DNA from: Opitutaceae bacterium
GTDB taxonomy: Bacteria; Verrucomicrobiota; Verrucomicrobiia; Opitutales; Opitutaceae
Direction of reading: 5' to 3'
Assembly: GCA_028280945.1 (NCBI GenBank)
Contig: JANQKV010000062.1
Location: 1-47,739 of the forward strand
Length of the DNA stretch: 47,739 bases
Shown: in pieces, positions 25,196-32,587 of the stretch
How the letters are laid out: every line of letters begins with the position of its first letter
Numbering within the stretch: the stretch's first letter is position 1
Made by a program: the position numbers and the translations under genes
Notes under the pieces: generated by a model
The model's database searches: none
Told to the model about the DNA's origin: nothing
What the model saw: only the letters and a program-made list of their open reading frames with translations

Positions 25196-25963
25196 ATGAA
25201 ATTCCTGCAATACGACTTAGGCCATCGGCAGCGTGGAGAAATTGTAGAAATCACGCTCACGAGTGGTGCGAATGTGCGACTCATGGACAGTTCGAATTTC
25301 TCTGCTTACAAGAATGGGCGGCGTCATAGATACACTGGAGGATTAGCGAAGCGTTCTCCAGTTCGACTTCAGATACCAAACTCGGGGCACTGGCATGTAG
25401 CAGTCGATATGCAGGGATTGAGAGGAAGCACCCGAGCTTCCGTAAGAGTAGTTCCTGGAGCGTTGCCAGATATCAGGGAGACTCCACTATCTGAAGTTCC
25501 TAGTTTGGTTCGTGAACCAGCGCCACGTGCACCTGAAGAAAATGGAAAGGTTTACGATGTATTCATATCTCACGCATCAGAAGATAAAGACGAGATAGTA
25601 AGACCTCTCGCGAATGCTCTTATTGCTCGCGAATTGGATGTTTGGTATGACGAGTTGACTTTACGAATAGGAGATAGCTTAAGGCAAAAAATCGACCAAG
25701 GACTCGCAAGTAGTCGAGTTGGCCTTGTTGTGCTTTCCAAGTCATTCATTTCCAAAGGTTGGACGAATTATGAATTAGATGGAATTGTGACTAGGGCTGT
25801 CTCAAGTGAGCAGATATTACTACCGATATGGCATGGTCTCACTAAGCAGGAGGTCGTCGACTATAGTCCTTCACTCGCAGATAAAGTAGCGAGAAGCACA
25901 GCTACTCATACAACCGATGAAATCGCAGGCGAAATTGCAGACCTCTTGGAAAGTCACAACTAA
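25196..25963 (+). CDS. DUF1883-TIR protein (possible NAD-cleaving effector)
   Basis: A 255-residue soluble protein with two domains. Residues 1-88 match DUF1883: MKFLQYDLGHRQRGEIVEIT, LMDSSNFSAYKNGRRHRYTG, SGHWHVAVDMQG. Residues about 118-250 form a TIR domain: YDVFISHASEDKDEIVRPLA, LDVWYDELTLRIGDSLRQKI, RVGLVVLSKSFISKGWTNYE. Glu193 in WTNYEL is at the place of the catalytic glutamate of NAD-hydrolysing TIR domains. Bacterial TIR proteins often act in antiphage abortive infection; DUF1883 may sense or bind a ligand, which is not established. The gene is in an integron cassette with attC cores on both sides, AT-rich, and with no obvious ribosome-binding site, as in many cassettes. Confidence 0.9.
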   Translation: MKFLQYDLGHRQRGEIVEITLTSGANVRLMDSSNFSAYKNGRRHRYTGGLAKRSPVRLQIPNSGHWHVAVDMQGLRGSTRASVRVVPGALPDIRETPLSEVPSLVREPAPRAPEENGKVYDVFISHASEDKDEIVRPLANALIARELDVWYDELTLRIGDSLRQKIDQGLASSRVGLVVLSKSFISKGWTNYELDGIVTRAVSSEQILLPIWHGLTKQEVVDYSPSLADKVARSTATHTTDEIAGEIADLLESHN

Positions 25964-25968
25964 CAAAG

Positions 25969-26023
25969 GCCTAACCAGACGTGTGAGGCAACGCCTTTGG
26001 CGCGCCTCCACTTGACGTTAGGA
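25969..26023 (+). other. attC site between TIR and second cassette
   Basis: Textbook layout of 55 bp: R'' GCCTAAC (25969-25975), then GTG(T)GAGGC with an extrahelical T, inner CGCC/GGCG around TTT, then GCCTCCAC, and R' GTTAGGA (26017-26023). The R'' is the exact reverse complement of the TIR cassette's 5' core GTTAGGC at 25185, as required for a site carried by that cassette. Confidence 0.92.
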
Positions 26024-26027
26024 AATT

Positions 26028-26672
26028 ATGAAGCTCTACAAGTTCACCAAACGTAAATTTGTCGACAGCGCCTCCTTCCGTTTCGGGACTCTCTATGATT
26101 TTAGGCGAGAAGAAAAGTATGGCACCGAGATTGGTGACAGAGCTGAGGGCACATCCCGATTTCATCAGGAGGTCTTTCACTATTGGGAGGAGTTTGATCC
26201 GCATATATTGCTGAGGACTCAACCTTTCGGTTATGCATACGCAAAGGGGCGCGAAGCCGACGGACTAAAGAGATATACGCTTTCGATTACATCGCAGGAT
26301 TTACTCATTTTTTGTGTCAGTGAAGTTTTCGATGAAGGTCTTTTTTCAGCATTTAATGCCGATGTATGCCTAGAGATTAGCGACTGGCCGAAGTTCGCTG
26401 AAGCACTGGTTTCATCCCTTCACCTGCCCGTAGAAAAATTCCATGTCGAGCATTGCTCATACCTCGATAAGGATTTCTTCGCAGCGTCCCGAGGCCTACC
26501 TTCATTACCTTACTGGAAGGAGCCGCGGTATGAGTATCAAAATGAGCATCGCCTGTGTGTTAGTGTAGCGATGGACCCCATTCATCCGGTGACGACTACG
26601 TCGCCAGATGCGTTGAAGCTCTGTAATATCATAAAAGAAAGCCTAACAAATCGGTGCAGACAAGGCCCATAA
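26028..26672 (+). CDS. unknown protein encoded in a gene cassette
   Basis: A 214-residue soluble protein with no signal peptide or membrane helix. It begins MKLYKFTKRKFVDSASFRFG, followed by TLYDFRREEKYGTEIGDRAE, and near the C-terminus has YEYQNEHRLCVSV. A start of the form lYKy...sasfrfgt.lydfr with a late E-R strand is reminiscent of DUF2971-like proteins, but I would not assign that family without a search. The ATG at 26028 lies five bases after the attC R', as is usual for cassette genes, and the TAA stop falls inside the next attC stem. Function unknown; context (TIR cassette next door) only hints at a conflict or stress role. Confidence 0.8.
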   Translation: MKLYKFTKRKFVDSASFRFGTLYDFRREEKYGTEIGDRAEGTSRFHQEVFHYWEEFDPHILLRTQPFGYAYAKGREADGLKRYTLSITSQDLLIFCVSEVFDEGLFSAFNADVCLEISDWPKFAEALVSSLHLPVEKFHVEHCSYLDKDFFAASRGLPSLPYWKEPRYEYQNEHRLCVSVAMDPIHPVTTTSPDALKLCNIIKESLTNRCRQGP

Positions 26673-26702
26673 ATGGGCCTGTCTGACCTCTTGACGATGG
26701 GC
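26641..26702 (+). other. attC site between second and third cassette
   Basis: R'' GCCTAAC (26641-26647), near-perfect stem CAGACA(A)GGCCCAT / ATGGGCCTGTCTG with one extrahelical A, and an R'-like GATGGGC at 26696-26702. The R' departs from GTTRRRY at one base, but it is matched exactly by the reverse complement GCCCATC after the next gene (27079-27085), so it is the true core of the third cassette. Confidence 0.88.
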
Positions 26703-26708
26703 GAAAAG

Positions 26709-27074
26709 ATGAAGCTACTCACCATAGCGATATCTGCTGCACTGCTCTGTGCCCTCGGATGCCAGTCCACATCTCAGAGCAGTCCAGTATCACACAAGAA
26801 CTCAATCCTGCGCGACGGTAGCTCATATACCTCCGCGATTCTGATCAGTGCGCGAACCCAAGAAGAAGGTATCCGTGAGGAATACGCATACTTGCAGAAG
26901 CACTTCCCTGGCTTTCGGCAGGCGGAGGTTGAACAGGTTGGAGAAGAAGAGGTCGTCTTTGGTCATCACACCGACATCCATGACGGACGCTTTTTCAGCG
27001 TTCACACCCTTGTATTGTCGAACGGAAAGATTCGTTCAGTCTATTTCGACATCACCAGCTATTTCGGAAAGTGA
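26709..27074 (+). CDS. small secreted lipoprotein in a gene cassette
   Basis: A 121-residue protein, counting from ATG 26709. The N-terminus MKLLTIAISAALLCALGCQS is a lipoprotein signal with an ALGC lipobox, so the mature protein should start at Cys18 and be membrane-anchored. The rest (RDGSSYTSAILISARTQEEG, the pair EEVVFGHHTDIHDGRFFSVH, then GKIRSVYFDI) looks like a compact alpha/beta fold; no family is recognised. A longer reading from 26673 would start in the attC stem and hide the signal, so I reject it. The start lies six bases after the cassette core GATGGGC. Confidence 0.82.
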   Translation: MKLLTIAISAALLCALGCQSTSQSSPVSHKNSILRDGSSYTSAILISARTQEEGIREEYAYLQKHFPGFRQAEVEQVGEEEVVFGHHTDIHDGRFFSVHTLVLSNGKIRSVYFDITSYFGK

Positions 27075-27078
27075 AAGA

Positions 27079-27120
27079 GCCCATCCAGTCAGTAGAGACA
27101 ACATCGGCCAGGGGGAACCA
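27079..27120 (+). other. truncated attC after the lipoprotein gene
   Basis: GCCCATC at 27079-27085 is the exact complement of the cassette's own 5' core GATGGGC (26696-26702), so it is an R'' half. No convincing stem or R' follows; the sequence passes into CCAAAGGGGTCA, which resembles the 24-bp repeat at 396 and 1954. The attC therefore appears cut at this point. Confidence 0.6.
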
Positions 27121-27135
27121 AAGGGGTCAAACGCA

Positions 27136-27151
27136 AAAGATAAAGATCGGT
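27136..27151 (-). repeat. 16-bp inverted repeat, right copy (island boundary)
   Basis: AAAGATAAAGATCGGT is the exact reverse complement of 24950-24965. It closes the cassette island about 95 bp before the next sulfatase start. Confidence 0.7.
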
Positions 27152-27244
27152 GGGAATGCGGAACTCTTCGATAACTCCGGATCCCTTAACCTACAGCAGG
27201 AAACCCGTTGGTGTTCGTTTCACCGCTTTGGCAAGGTGTTGCCC

Positions 27245-29419
27245 ATGTCATTGCTTCTGGTTTCCCGCGTGGTCCGAACCTGCACCCTGCTCACAATTGT
27301 TGCGGCCAGCGCTCTGACGGCCGCAAAGGTCGATTCCAGCCGTCCCAATGTCGTGTTGTTTCTCGTCGACGACTACGGCTACGGCGACATTGGGTTTGAG
27401 GGCAATGAACACGTTGTAACACCCAACATTGACCGGCTCGCCCGTGAAAGCGTCCGGCTCACCAACTTCTATCAAAGCGCCGGGGCCTGCGCCCCCACCC
27501 GGGCCGCCCTGCTGACCGGCCGCGATTTTTTCCGCGTCGGCGTTTGGGGAGTGCACTGGGGCCGCGACTTCATCCACCGCAACGAGAAGACGTTGGGCAA
27601 CCTCTTTCAAGATGCGGGCTACCGCACCGGCGTGTTCGGTAAATGGCACAGTGGCAAGACCGGAGCCTATTGGGGATGGAGCCGCGGTTTCGACACCAGT
27701 GTGCACACCAAACTCTACGATTACTGGGATTCGATGGTGCTGACCAACAATCGTGTGGTTGAGGTCGCCGGTCCCATGACGGATGTGGTCGGCGATCGGG
27801 CGGTCGCCTTCATCAAGGATGCCGGGAACCAGCCGTTTTTCTGCTACGTGCCGTTTCAGGCCGTGCACGAACCCTTCAACGCCCCCGGACATCTTTTTAG
27901 AAAATACCAAGCGCGCGGGCACAGCGACCATGTCGCCCGGCTCTACGGCATGATTGAGGTGCTCGACCAAAACGTGGGCAAGGTGCTGGACACGCTCGAA
28001 CGCAACGGACTCGCCGACAATACAATCGTCCTGTTCATGGTCGACGACGGCTCATCCCCCGGCTTCGACCTCACCTACCAAACCCGGCGCATGAACGAAG
28101 CCGAACGTGAGGAACGCCGGGGCGCATGGGGGCGGCGGTTGCGCGGCACCAAGGCCAACCACTTTGAGGGCGGCCAAATTTCCCCCTGCTATATACGCTG
28201 GCCCGCCGGCATGGCCGGCGACCGGGATCTGGATGTCTTGGGCGGCGTGCTCGACATCTATCCGACACTCGCAGAGCTCTGTTACATTCCCCTCGCACGA
28301 AACCAAAAACCGCTCGACGGACGCAGCCTCGCCCCCGCGCTCCGGGGGGAATCCGACCCCTGGCCCGATCGCATCTACATCGACGCCACCAACCTGTATC
28401 TCATCGAACGACCCGCCGGAACCGATCCGCGGGTGCGGTGGATGACCGCTCGGTATCAGAATTTCAAATACCTGCGGGAGGATCGGTGGCTGATCGATGG
28501 CACCGACGTCGTGCACCATCGGCTTTTCGACCTCGCAACCGATCCCACGGAGTCCGACGACATCGCAGCGGAGTATCCCGCCATGACGGCCAAACTACGA
28601 GCGGCGGTGGAAAACTGGTACGACGAGATCCTTGCCACTCCCGGTGTCTTTCAGGAGACCGTGTTTCCCGTAGGCGATTGGAGCGAATACGCCACGCCCA
28701 TCAATTTGGATGCGACAGTCAAAGTTTTGGGAGATGTGCAGCGCGATCCCGGACCGGGTTTTTATTTTACTGGCTGGGACGCACCGGGCGATGGCCTGGC
28801 CTTCAAAATCGATGCCTTGGAAGCGGGTGAGTATGTGGTCGAGCTCAACTACGAAAGTTCATCGGAACAATTCGGGGCGACCTTCTCTGCCGGGGTGGGT
28901 GAAAACCGTGTGACGGGATCAACATCCCATCCGCTAAACCTGCAGCTCGGTCCGATCCACTTGCCCGAAGGCGAGTCGACACTGGACATTCAACTGGAGT
29001 CGCTGGGCAAAAGCGACACGGCCGTCGATTGGCTACGATCGCTGGCAATTCGCCGGGTGCCCCAGCCCGGCGACTGGGTGCCACAGGGCGTGCAGTTTCA
29101 TCTACATAGCGAGTCCGGCCAAACCCTCACGGTCGAACCCACGAGTGCCAGTTTTGCCTTCGCTGAGGGCATGCCACCTCTTGCATTTGGCGCCCTAGAG
29201 GGTGAGACGGTTTGGTTCACGATGTCCGCCGATAACAGCGATGAAATCGACCATTGGAGGGTCTATCGTGATTTCGACCCGATCCTCACCAGCAGTGGTG
29301 CCGGGACTGAAATGGGTTGGGCGTTCCCGGCTGGGACCGACGTGACCCTGAATCTGGTCGCCCACCATCTGTCCGGTAGTGAGGTGAACGCCCGGGTGTG
29401 GTTTGTGGTGAACGAATAG
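27245..29419 (+). CDS. secreted arylsulfatase with C-terminal beta-sandwich extension
   Basis: A 724-residue protein, starting at ATG 27245, with a signal peptide (VVRTCTLLTIVAASALTA). A reading from 27071 is open but crosses the island boundary and is unlikely. The sulfatase core has RPNVVLFLVDDYGYGDIGF, Cys82 in CAPTRAALLTGRD (formylglycine site), and GKWHSGK, which contributes the active-site Lys and His. The core ends near residue 470; the rest (AGEYVVELNYESSSEQFGAT, LPEGESTLDIQLESLGKSD) looks like a beta-sandwich carbohydrate-binding-like domain of about 130 residues plus a further beta-rich tail. That makes it much longer than the usual 450-550. It is closest to the arylsulfatase A-like group; the sulfated sugar is unknown. 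Confidence 0.93.
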   Translation: MSLLLVSRVVRTCTLLTIVAASALTAAKVDSSRPNVVLFLVDDYGYGDIGFEGNEHVVTPNIDRLARESVRLTNFYQSAGACAPTRAALLTGRDFFRVGVWGVHWGRDFIHRNEKTLGNLFQDAGYRTGVFGKWHSGKTGAYWGWSRGFDTSVHTKLYDYWDSMVLTNNRVVEVAGPMTDVVGDRAVAFIKDAGNQPFFCYVPFQAVHEPFNAPGHLFRKYQARGHSDHVARLYGMIEVLDQNVGKVLDTLERNGLADNTIVLFMVDDGSSPGFDLTYQTRRMNEAEREERRGAWGRRLRGTKANHFEGGQISPCYIRWPAGMAGDRDLDVLGGVLDIYPTLAELCYIPLARNQKPLDGRSLAPALRGESDPWPDRIYIDATNLYLIERPAGTDPRVRWMTARYQNFKYLREDRWLIDGTDVVHHRLFDLATDPTESDDIAAEYPAMTAKLRAAVENWYDEILATPGVFQETVFPVGDWSEYATPINLDATVKVLGDVQRDPGPGFYFTGWDAPGDGLAFKIDALEAGEYVVELNYESSSEQFGATFSAGVGENRVTGSTSHPLNLQLGPIHLPEGESTLDIQLESLGKSDTAVDWLRSLAIRRVPQPGDWVPQGVQFHLHSESGQTLTVEPTSASFAFAEGMPPLAFGALEGETVWFTMSADNSDEIDHWRVYRDFDPILTSSGAGTEMGWAFPAGTDVTLNLVAHHLSGSEVNARVWFVVNE

Positions 29420-29425
29420 ACACGG

Positions 29426-29485
29426 GCGCGAGCAGGATGCTCCCGCTACTCTGTCTGCAATGTAGAGGGAGCTTCCAGCTCGCTC
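29426..29485. repeat. REPIN: inverted pair of GTAG-headed hairpins between convergent genes
   Basis: Hairpin 1 (read on the minus strand) is GCGGGAGCA-TCC-TGCTCGC, preceded by GTAG. Hairpin 2 (29465-29485, plus strand) is GAGGGAGCT-TCC-AGCTCGCTC, also preceded by GTAG (29462-29465). They match at about 20 of 25 positions, and stem differences are compensatory (A-T for T-A, C-G for A-T). That is the organisation of REP doublets moved by REP-associated tyrosine transposases. They lie between the convergent sulfatase and GH27 genes and could also end both transcripts. Confidence 0.75.
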
Positions 29486-29522
29486 ACCTCACGGTGAAGG
29501 CCCTCCGCCTAAAACGAGCAGC

Positions 29523-30830
29523 CTACCTCAATTTCAGGTAGAGGCAACCGTGAGGCGCGATCTCGGCGGAGATCTTTGCGTCAGCAATTTCCAGGGGCTC
29601 GCCGGTCCACAGATTGGTCGCCGAATCAACGGGAAGACCATGGTCCGCCAACGAGAAATTGGCGGTCATTGATTCGTCACCGAGGTTAAACAACGCAACA
29701 TACTTTGCGGATTCGTCGCGGGAATCCCCCGCCACCCAAACGCACAGCGGATCTTCGCGGAGCAGTTGCTCGCCGCCATCGCCATGGATGCCGACTTCCA
29801 GCACCACGTCAGTCGTCAGCAACCGTTTGGTTGCTTCGTCCAGATCCACCAGCGCCCCCCCAAACATCAATGGACTGCGGAAAATCGTCCACAACGTCAT
29901 CAACGTTTCCCGCTCCGCCGCGGTAAACCAGCTGTCGCGCTCGGGCCCCTTCGGGCCGCGTTTGGACAAGCGGCCGATCGGCAGCATGTCGGCATCCGGC
30001 CAACGGCCGGCGCGCCGATGCGGCGTCCACCAATGCGCCAGATCAAACATGCGCTTCAGCTTCTTCCAATCGTCCCAAAAATCGGACGACATCCGCCACA
30101 TGTTCGCATGTTCGACGACGTGATGGGCCGCCGAGCGCGGAGCATCACCGGGCGAGAGACTGAGCACCATGGGTCGCCCGCATTTTTCGATGGCCTTGCC
30201 GATGGCCTCGATCTCGGCGGCATGATAGGGTCCATCCGAATCGGCCATGCCATCGGCGAGGATGTCGTCAACTTTCACAAAATCCACGCCCCACGACGCA
30301 TAGAGTTCAAAAAGCGAATCGTAATATGCCTGCCCCTCCGGCTTCGCGACGTCCACTCCCCGCATGTGGTTGAGCCAGGGGCAGATGCTGTCCAGCAGCG
30401 CAATGTCCTTGGCCCGCACGGTGCGATTGCACACCAGCATGTCCTCGAAGGCCACCTGGTAAGGAATACCGCGCATGATGTGGATGCCGAACTTCAGACC
30501 CTTGCCGTGCACGTAGTCGGCCAACGGCTTGAACCCGGCCCCGTTGGCGGAGCTGGGGAAGCGATTGGGAGCGGGCACCAACCGGCCCTGCTCGTCGCAG
30601 TGCAGCATGGGGCAAAACCCGACGCCTTGGTGGGGATTATGGCAGGGTCCGGGATCCGGATGCGACCAGCAAAAATCCACCACGGCATACTCCCATCCGT
30701 GCGGTTTGAGCACTTCCGCCATGACATCCACGTTGGCCTTGAACTCCTCCTCCGTGACGGCGGAACCATAGCAATCAAAACTGTTCCAGCCCATGGGCGG
30801 CGTGGGGGCTACCTTGTCCAAAAAACTCAT
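29523..30830 (-). CDS. GH27 alpha-galactosidase-like enzyme
   Basis: About 435 residues from ATG 30830 (MSFLDKVAPTPPMGWNSFDC); a start at 30845 adds MLPSF. The family opening TPPMGWNSFD is diagnostic for GH27. From the 30830 start, the catalytic nucleophile is Asp188 in VDFVKVDD and the acid/base Asp250 in MSSDFWDDW, with W-W-rich substrate loop AHWWTPHRRAGRWPDADMLP. GH27 enzymes are retaining alpha-galactosidases or alpha-N-acetylgalactosaminidases, and some act on beta-L-arabinopyranosides. There is no signal peptide, so the enzyme is probably cytoplasmic and acts on imported oligosaccharides. It stands convergent to the long sulfatase and divergent from the next sulfatase. Confidence 0.95.
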   Translation of the reverse strand: MSFLDKVAPTPPMGWNSFDCYGSAVTEEEFKANVDVMAEVLKPHGWEYAVVDFCWSHPDPGPCHNPHQGVGFCPMLHCDEQGRLVPAPNRFPSSANGAGFKPLADYVHGKGLKFGIHIMRGIPYQVAFEDMLVCNRTVRAKDIALLDSICPWLNHMRGVDVAKPEGQAYYDSLFELYASWGVDFVKVDDILADGMADSDGPYHAAEIEAIGKAIEKCGRPMVLSLSPGDAPRSAAHHVVEHANMWRMSSDFWDDWKKLKRMFDLAHWWTPHRRAGRWPDADMLPIGRLSKRGPKGPERDSWFTAAERETLMTLWTIFRSPLMFGGALVDLDEATKRLLTTDVVLEVGIHGDGGEQLLREDPLCVWVAGDSRDESAKYVALFNLGDESMTANFSLADHGLPVDSATNLWTGEPLEIADAKISAEIAPHGCLYLKLR

Positions 30831-30981
30831 AAAAGAGGGCAGCAATCCTCGGGTTGCCCTTCAGCACAATCAACCCTGAGCTTTTCCGTCATATGCGCGG
30901 AAGGGTTCAAAGTGCGCGATTGGTGAATTGGGTTGACCATTCCCGACCTCATCTGCCGCCACGGGTTTCTCCGCCTGTCCC

Positions 30982-32577
30982 ATGAAGCTTTTTCGATTCG
31001 CCCTCCAAAGCTTGGTTTTGTCCGCCACCGTCCTGGCAGCCGACAACCGACCCAACTTCGTCTTCATCGCGGTCGACGACCTCAACCACTACGCCAGTTT
31101 TCTCGACGACCAGCCGGACAACTTCCTGCAGAAAGTCTACCCCGATCCCTCGGTGCGCGAAGCGGTCACCCGGCGCCTCACCCCCCACATTCAACGATTG
31201 GCTGACCAAAGCCTTATTTTTCGCCGGGCCTATTCCCCCTCTCCTCTTTGTGGTCCCTCGCGCACCGCGCTCTTCACCGGCCTTCCCGCCCATGTATCCG
31301 GCTACTACGACCACAATCAAGGACACTTCCGCTTGCACGAGCCCATCGCCGAGGTCGTGACCCTTCCGCAATACCTCAAACAGCAGGGCTATTTCACCAC
31401 CGGTCTCGGCAAACTCTACCACCGGGGGGTGGTCACCGAGCAGAACGGTGTGCGCAACGACTGGCCGGACATGGACTACTCGTGGTCCCGCTGGATCGAA
31501 CGCGACCAGGGCATCGGCGGGCCCGACGGACTGCCTTGGGAGTATTCGCCCTACAGTGAACAGGAAGGTTACTTCCGCTGGGGTCTGAGCCACACCCCGC
31601 TGAAGCGTTCGTGGGATTACCTCAACGCCGACTACGCAGCCACGTTGCTCGAAAACGGTCACGCCACCATCACCGACCGGCACCAGGTCGAACGCACCAT
31701 CACCCTGCCCGAAGACCAGCCGTTCTTCCTTGGGGTAGGCATCTTCACTCCGCATATGCCGTGGTTTGTTCCGCAGGAGTTTCTCGACCTGTTCCCCACT
31801 GACGAAATGACCGGCATCGATTCCGCGTTGATCGGGTTGATGAACTACGATGCCCAGGACATCCCGGAGGGAATCGCCCGGGACTTTCTCAGCCTCAATG
31901 GGCAGGAGGATTTCAACACCATCATCGCGAACGGTGCCCGCGTCGACGGACCGGGCACCCAGAGCACGATCAACGCCTGGCGCAGCGCCCTGCAGGCCTA
32001 TCTGGCCACCACGGCCTTCGCCGATCGTAGTGTGGGTCGAATTCTGGAGGGAATTGAAGCCAGCCCCGCCCACCAAAACACCGTTGTTGCGCTCTGGGGG
32101 GACCACGGCTGGCACCTCGGGGAGAAGCGCCGCTTTCGCAAACACTCACTGTGGGATGGGGCCAACCATACCGTCCTGTTGATTCGCGACCCCGCCCGCC
32201 GTCACGCCTCGCAGGGTCACGCCACCGAACACCTCGCGACCTTGCAGGACCTCTACCCCACCGTCGTGGCTCGTGCGGGCTTAAGGCGGCCCGACCACGT
32301 GCATGGCCGCAACCTGTTGCCCCTGCTGGATCAGCCTGAACGCACCGACTGGGAAGACGCGATTCTCATGACCTTTGGCGAAGGCAACCACGCCCTGCGG
32401 ACTCCGGACCACTACTACATTCGCTACGCCGACGGCGGCATCGAACTCTACGACCTGGTGCAGGACCCGCTGCAGATCGAAAACCTGACCGATTCTCCGC
32501 CCTACCACAGCATCCGGGCGCAACTCGACGCCAAGCTCGACGAACTCCTCGCCCGCTCCGCCGCCGCCTTCAACTGA
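30982..32577 (+). CDS. secreted iduronate-2-sulfatase-like sulfatase
   Basis: A 531-residue protein with a signal peptide (MKLFRFALQSLVLSATVLAA). It shows RPNFVFIAVDDLNHYASF, a long insertion before HIQRLADQS, and Cys90 in CGPSRTALFTGLP, a canonical CxPSR site for formylglycine. GKLYHRG supplies the active-site Lys and His, and VALWGDHGWHLGEKRR is the GDHG motif typical of the iduronate-2-sulfatase branch. The branch includes enzymes for sulfate on other glycans, so iduronate is not implied. It is followed after only 10 bp by the GH43 gene, which suggests that desulfation and hydrolysis are coupled. Confidence 0.95.
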   Translation: MKLFRFALQSLVLSATVLAADNRPNFVFIAVDDLNHYASFLDDQPDNFLQKVYPDPSVREAVTRRLTPHIQRLADQSLIFRRAYSPSPLCGPSRTALFTGLPAHVSGYYDHNQGHFRLHEPIAEVVTLPQYLKQQGYFTTGLGKLYHRGVVTEQNGVRNDWPDMDYSWSRWIERDQGIGGPDGLPWEYSPYSEQEGYFRWGLSHTPLKRSWDYLNADYAATLLENGHATITDRHQVERTITLPEDQPFFLGVGIFTPHMPWFVPQEFLDLFPTDEMTGIDSALIGLMNYDAQDIPEGIARDFLSLNGQEDFNTIIANGARVDGPGTQSTINAWRSALQAYLATTAFADRSVGRILEGIEASPAHQNTVVALWGDHGWHLGEKRRFRKHSLWDGANHTVLLIRDPARRHASQGHATEHLATLQDLYPTVVARAGLRRPDHVHGRNLLPLLDQPERTDWEDAILMTFGEGNHALRTPDHYYIRYADGGIELYDLVQDPLQIENLTDSPPYHSIRAQLDAKLDELLARSAAAFN

Positions 32578-32587
32578 TCGCCACCCC

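Larger units (their letters stand above)
25115..27120 (+). mobile_element. integron gene-cassette array without integrase (three cassettes)
   Basis: Three single-gene cassettes in one orientation (starts 25196, 26028, 26709), each beginning a few bases after an attC R' core and each followed by an attC R'' whose sequence complements, or nearly complements, its own 5' core. No integrase gene or attI is in the window, so this is a CALIN-type cluster or a part of one. The genes are clearly AT-richer than the flanking sulfatase genes. A 16-bp inverted repeat brackets the array. Confidence 0.85.
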
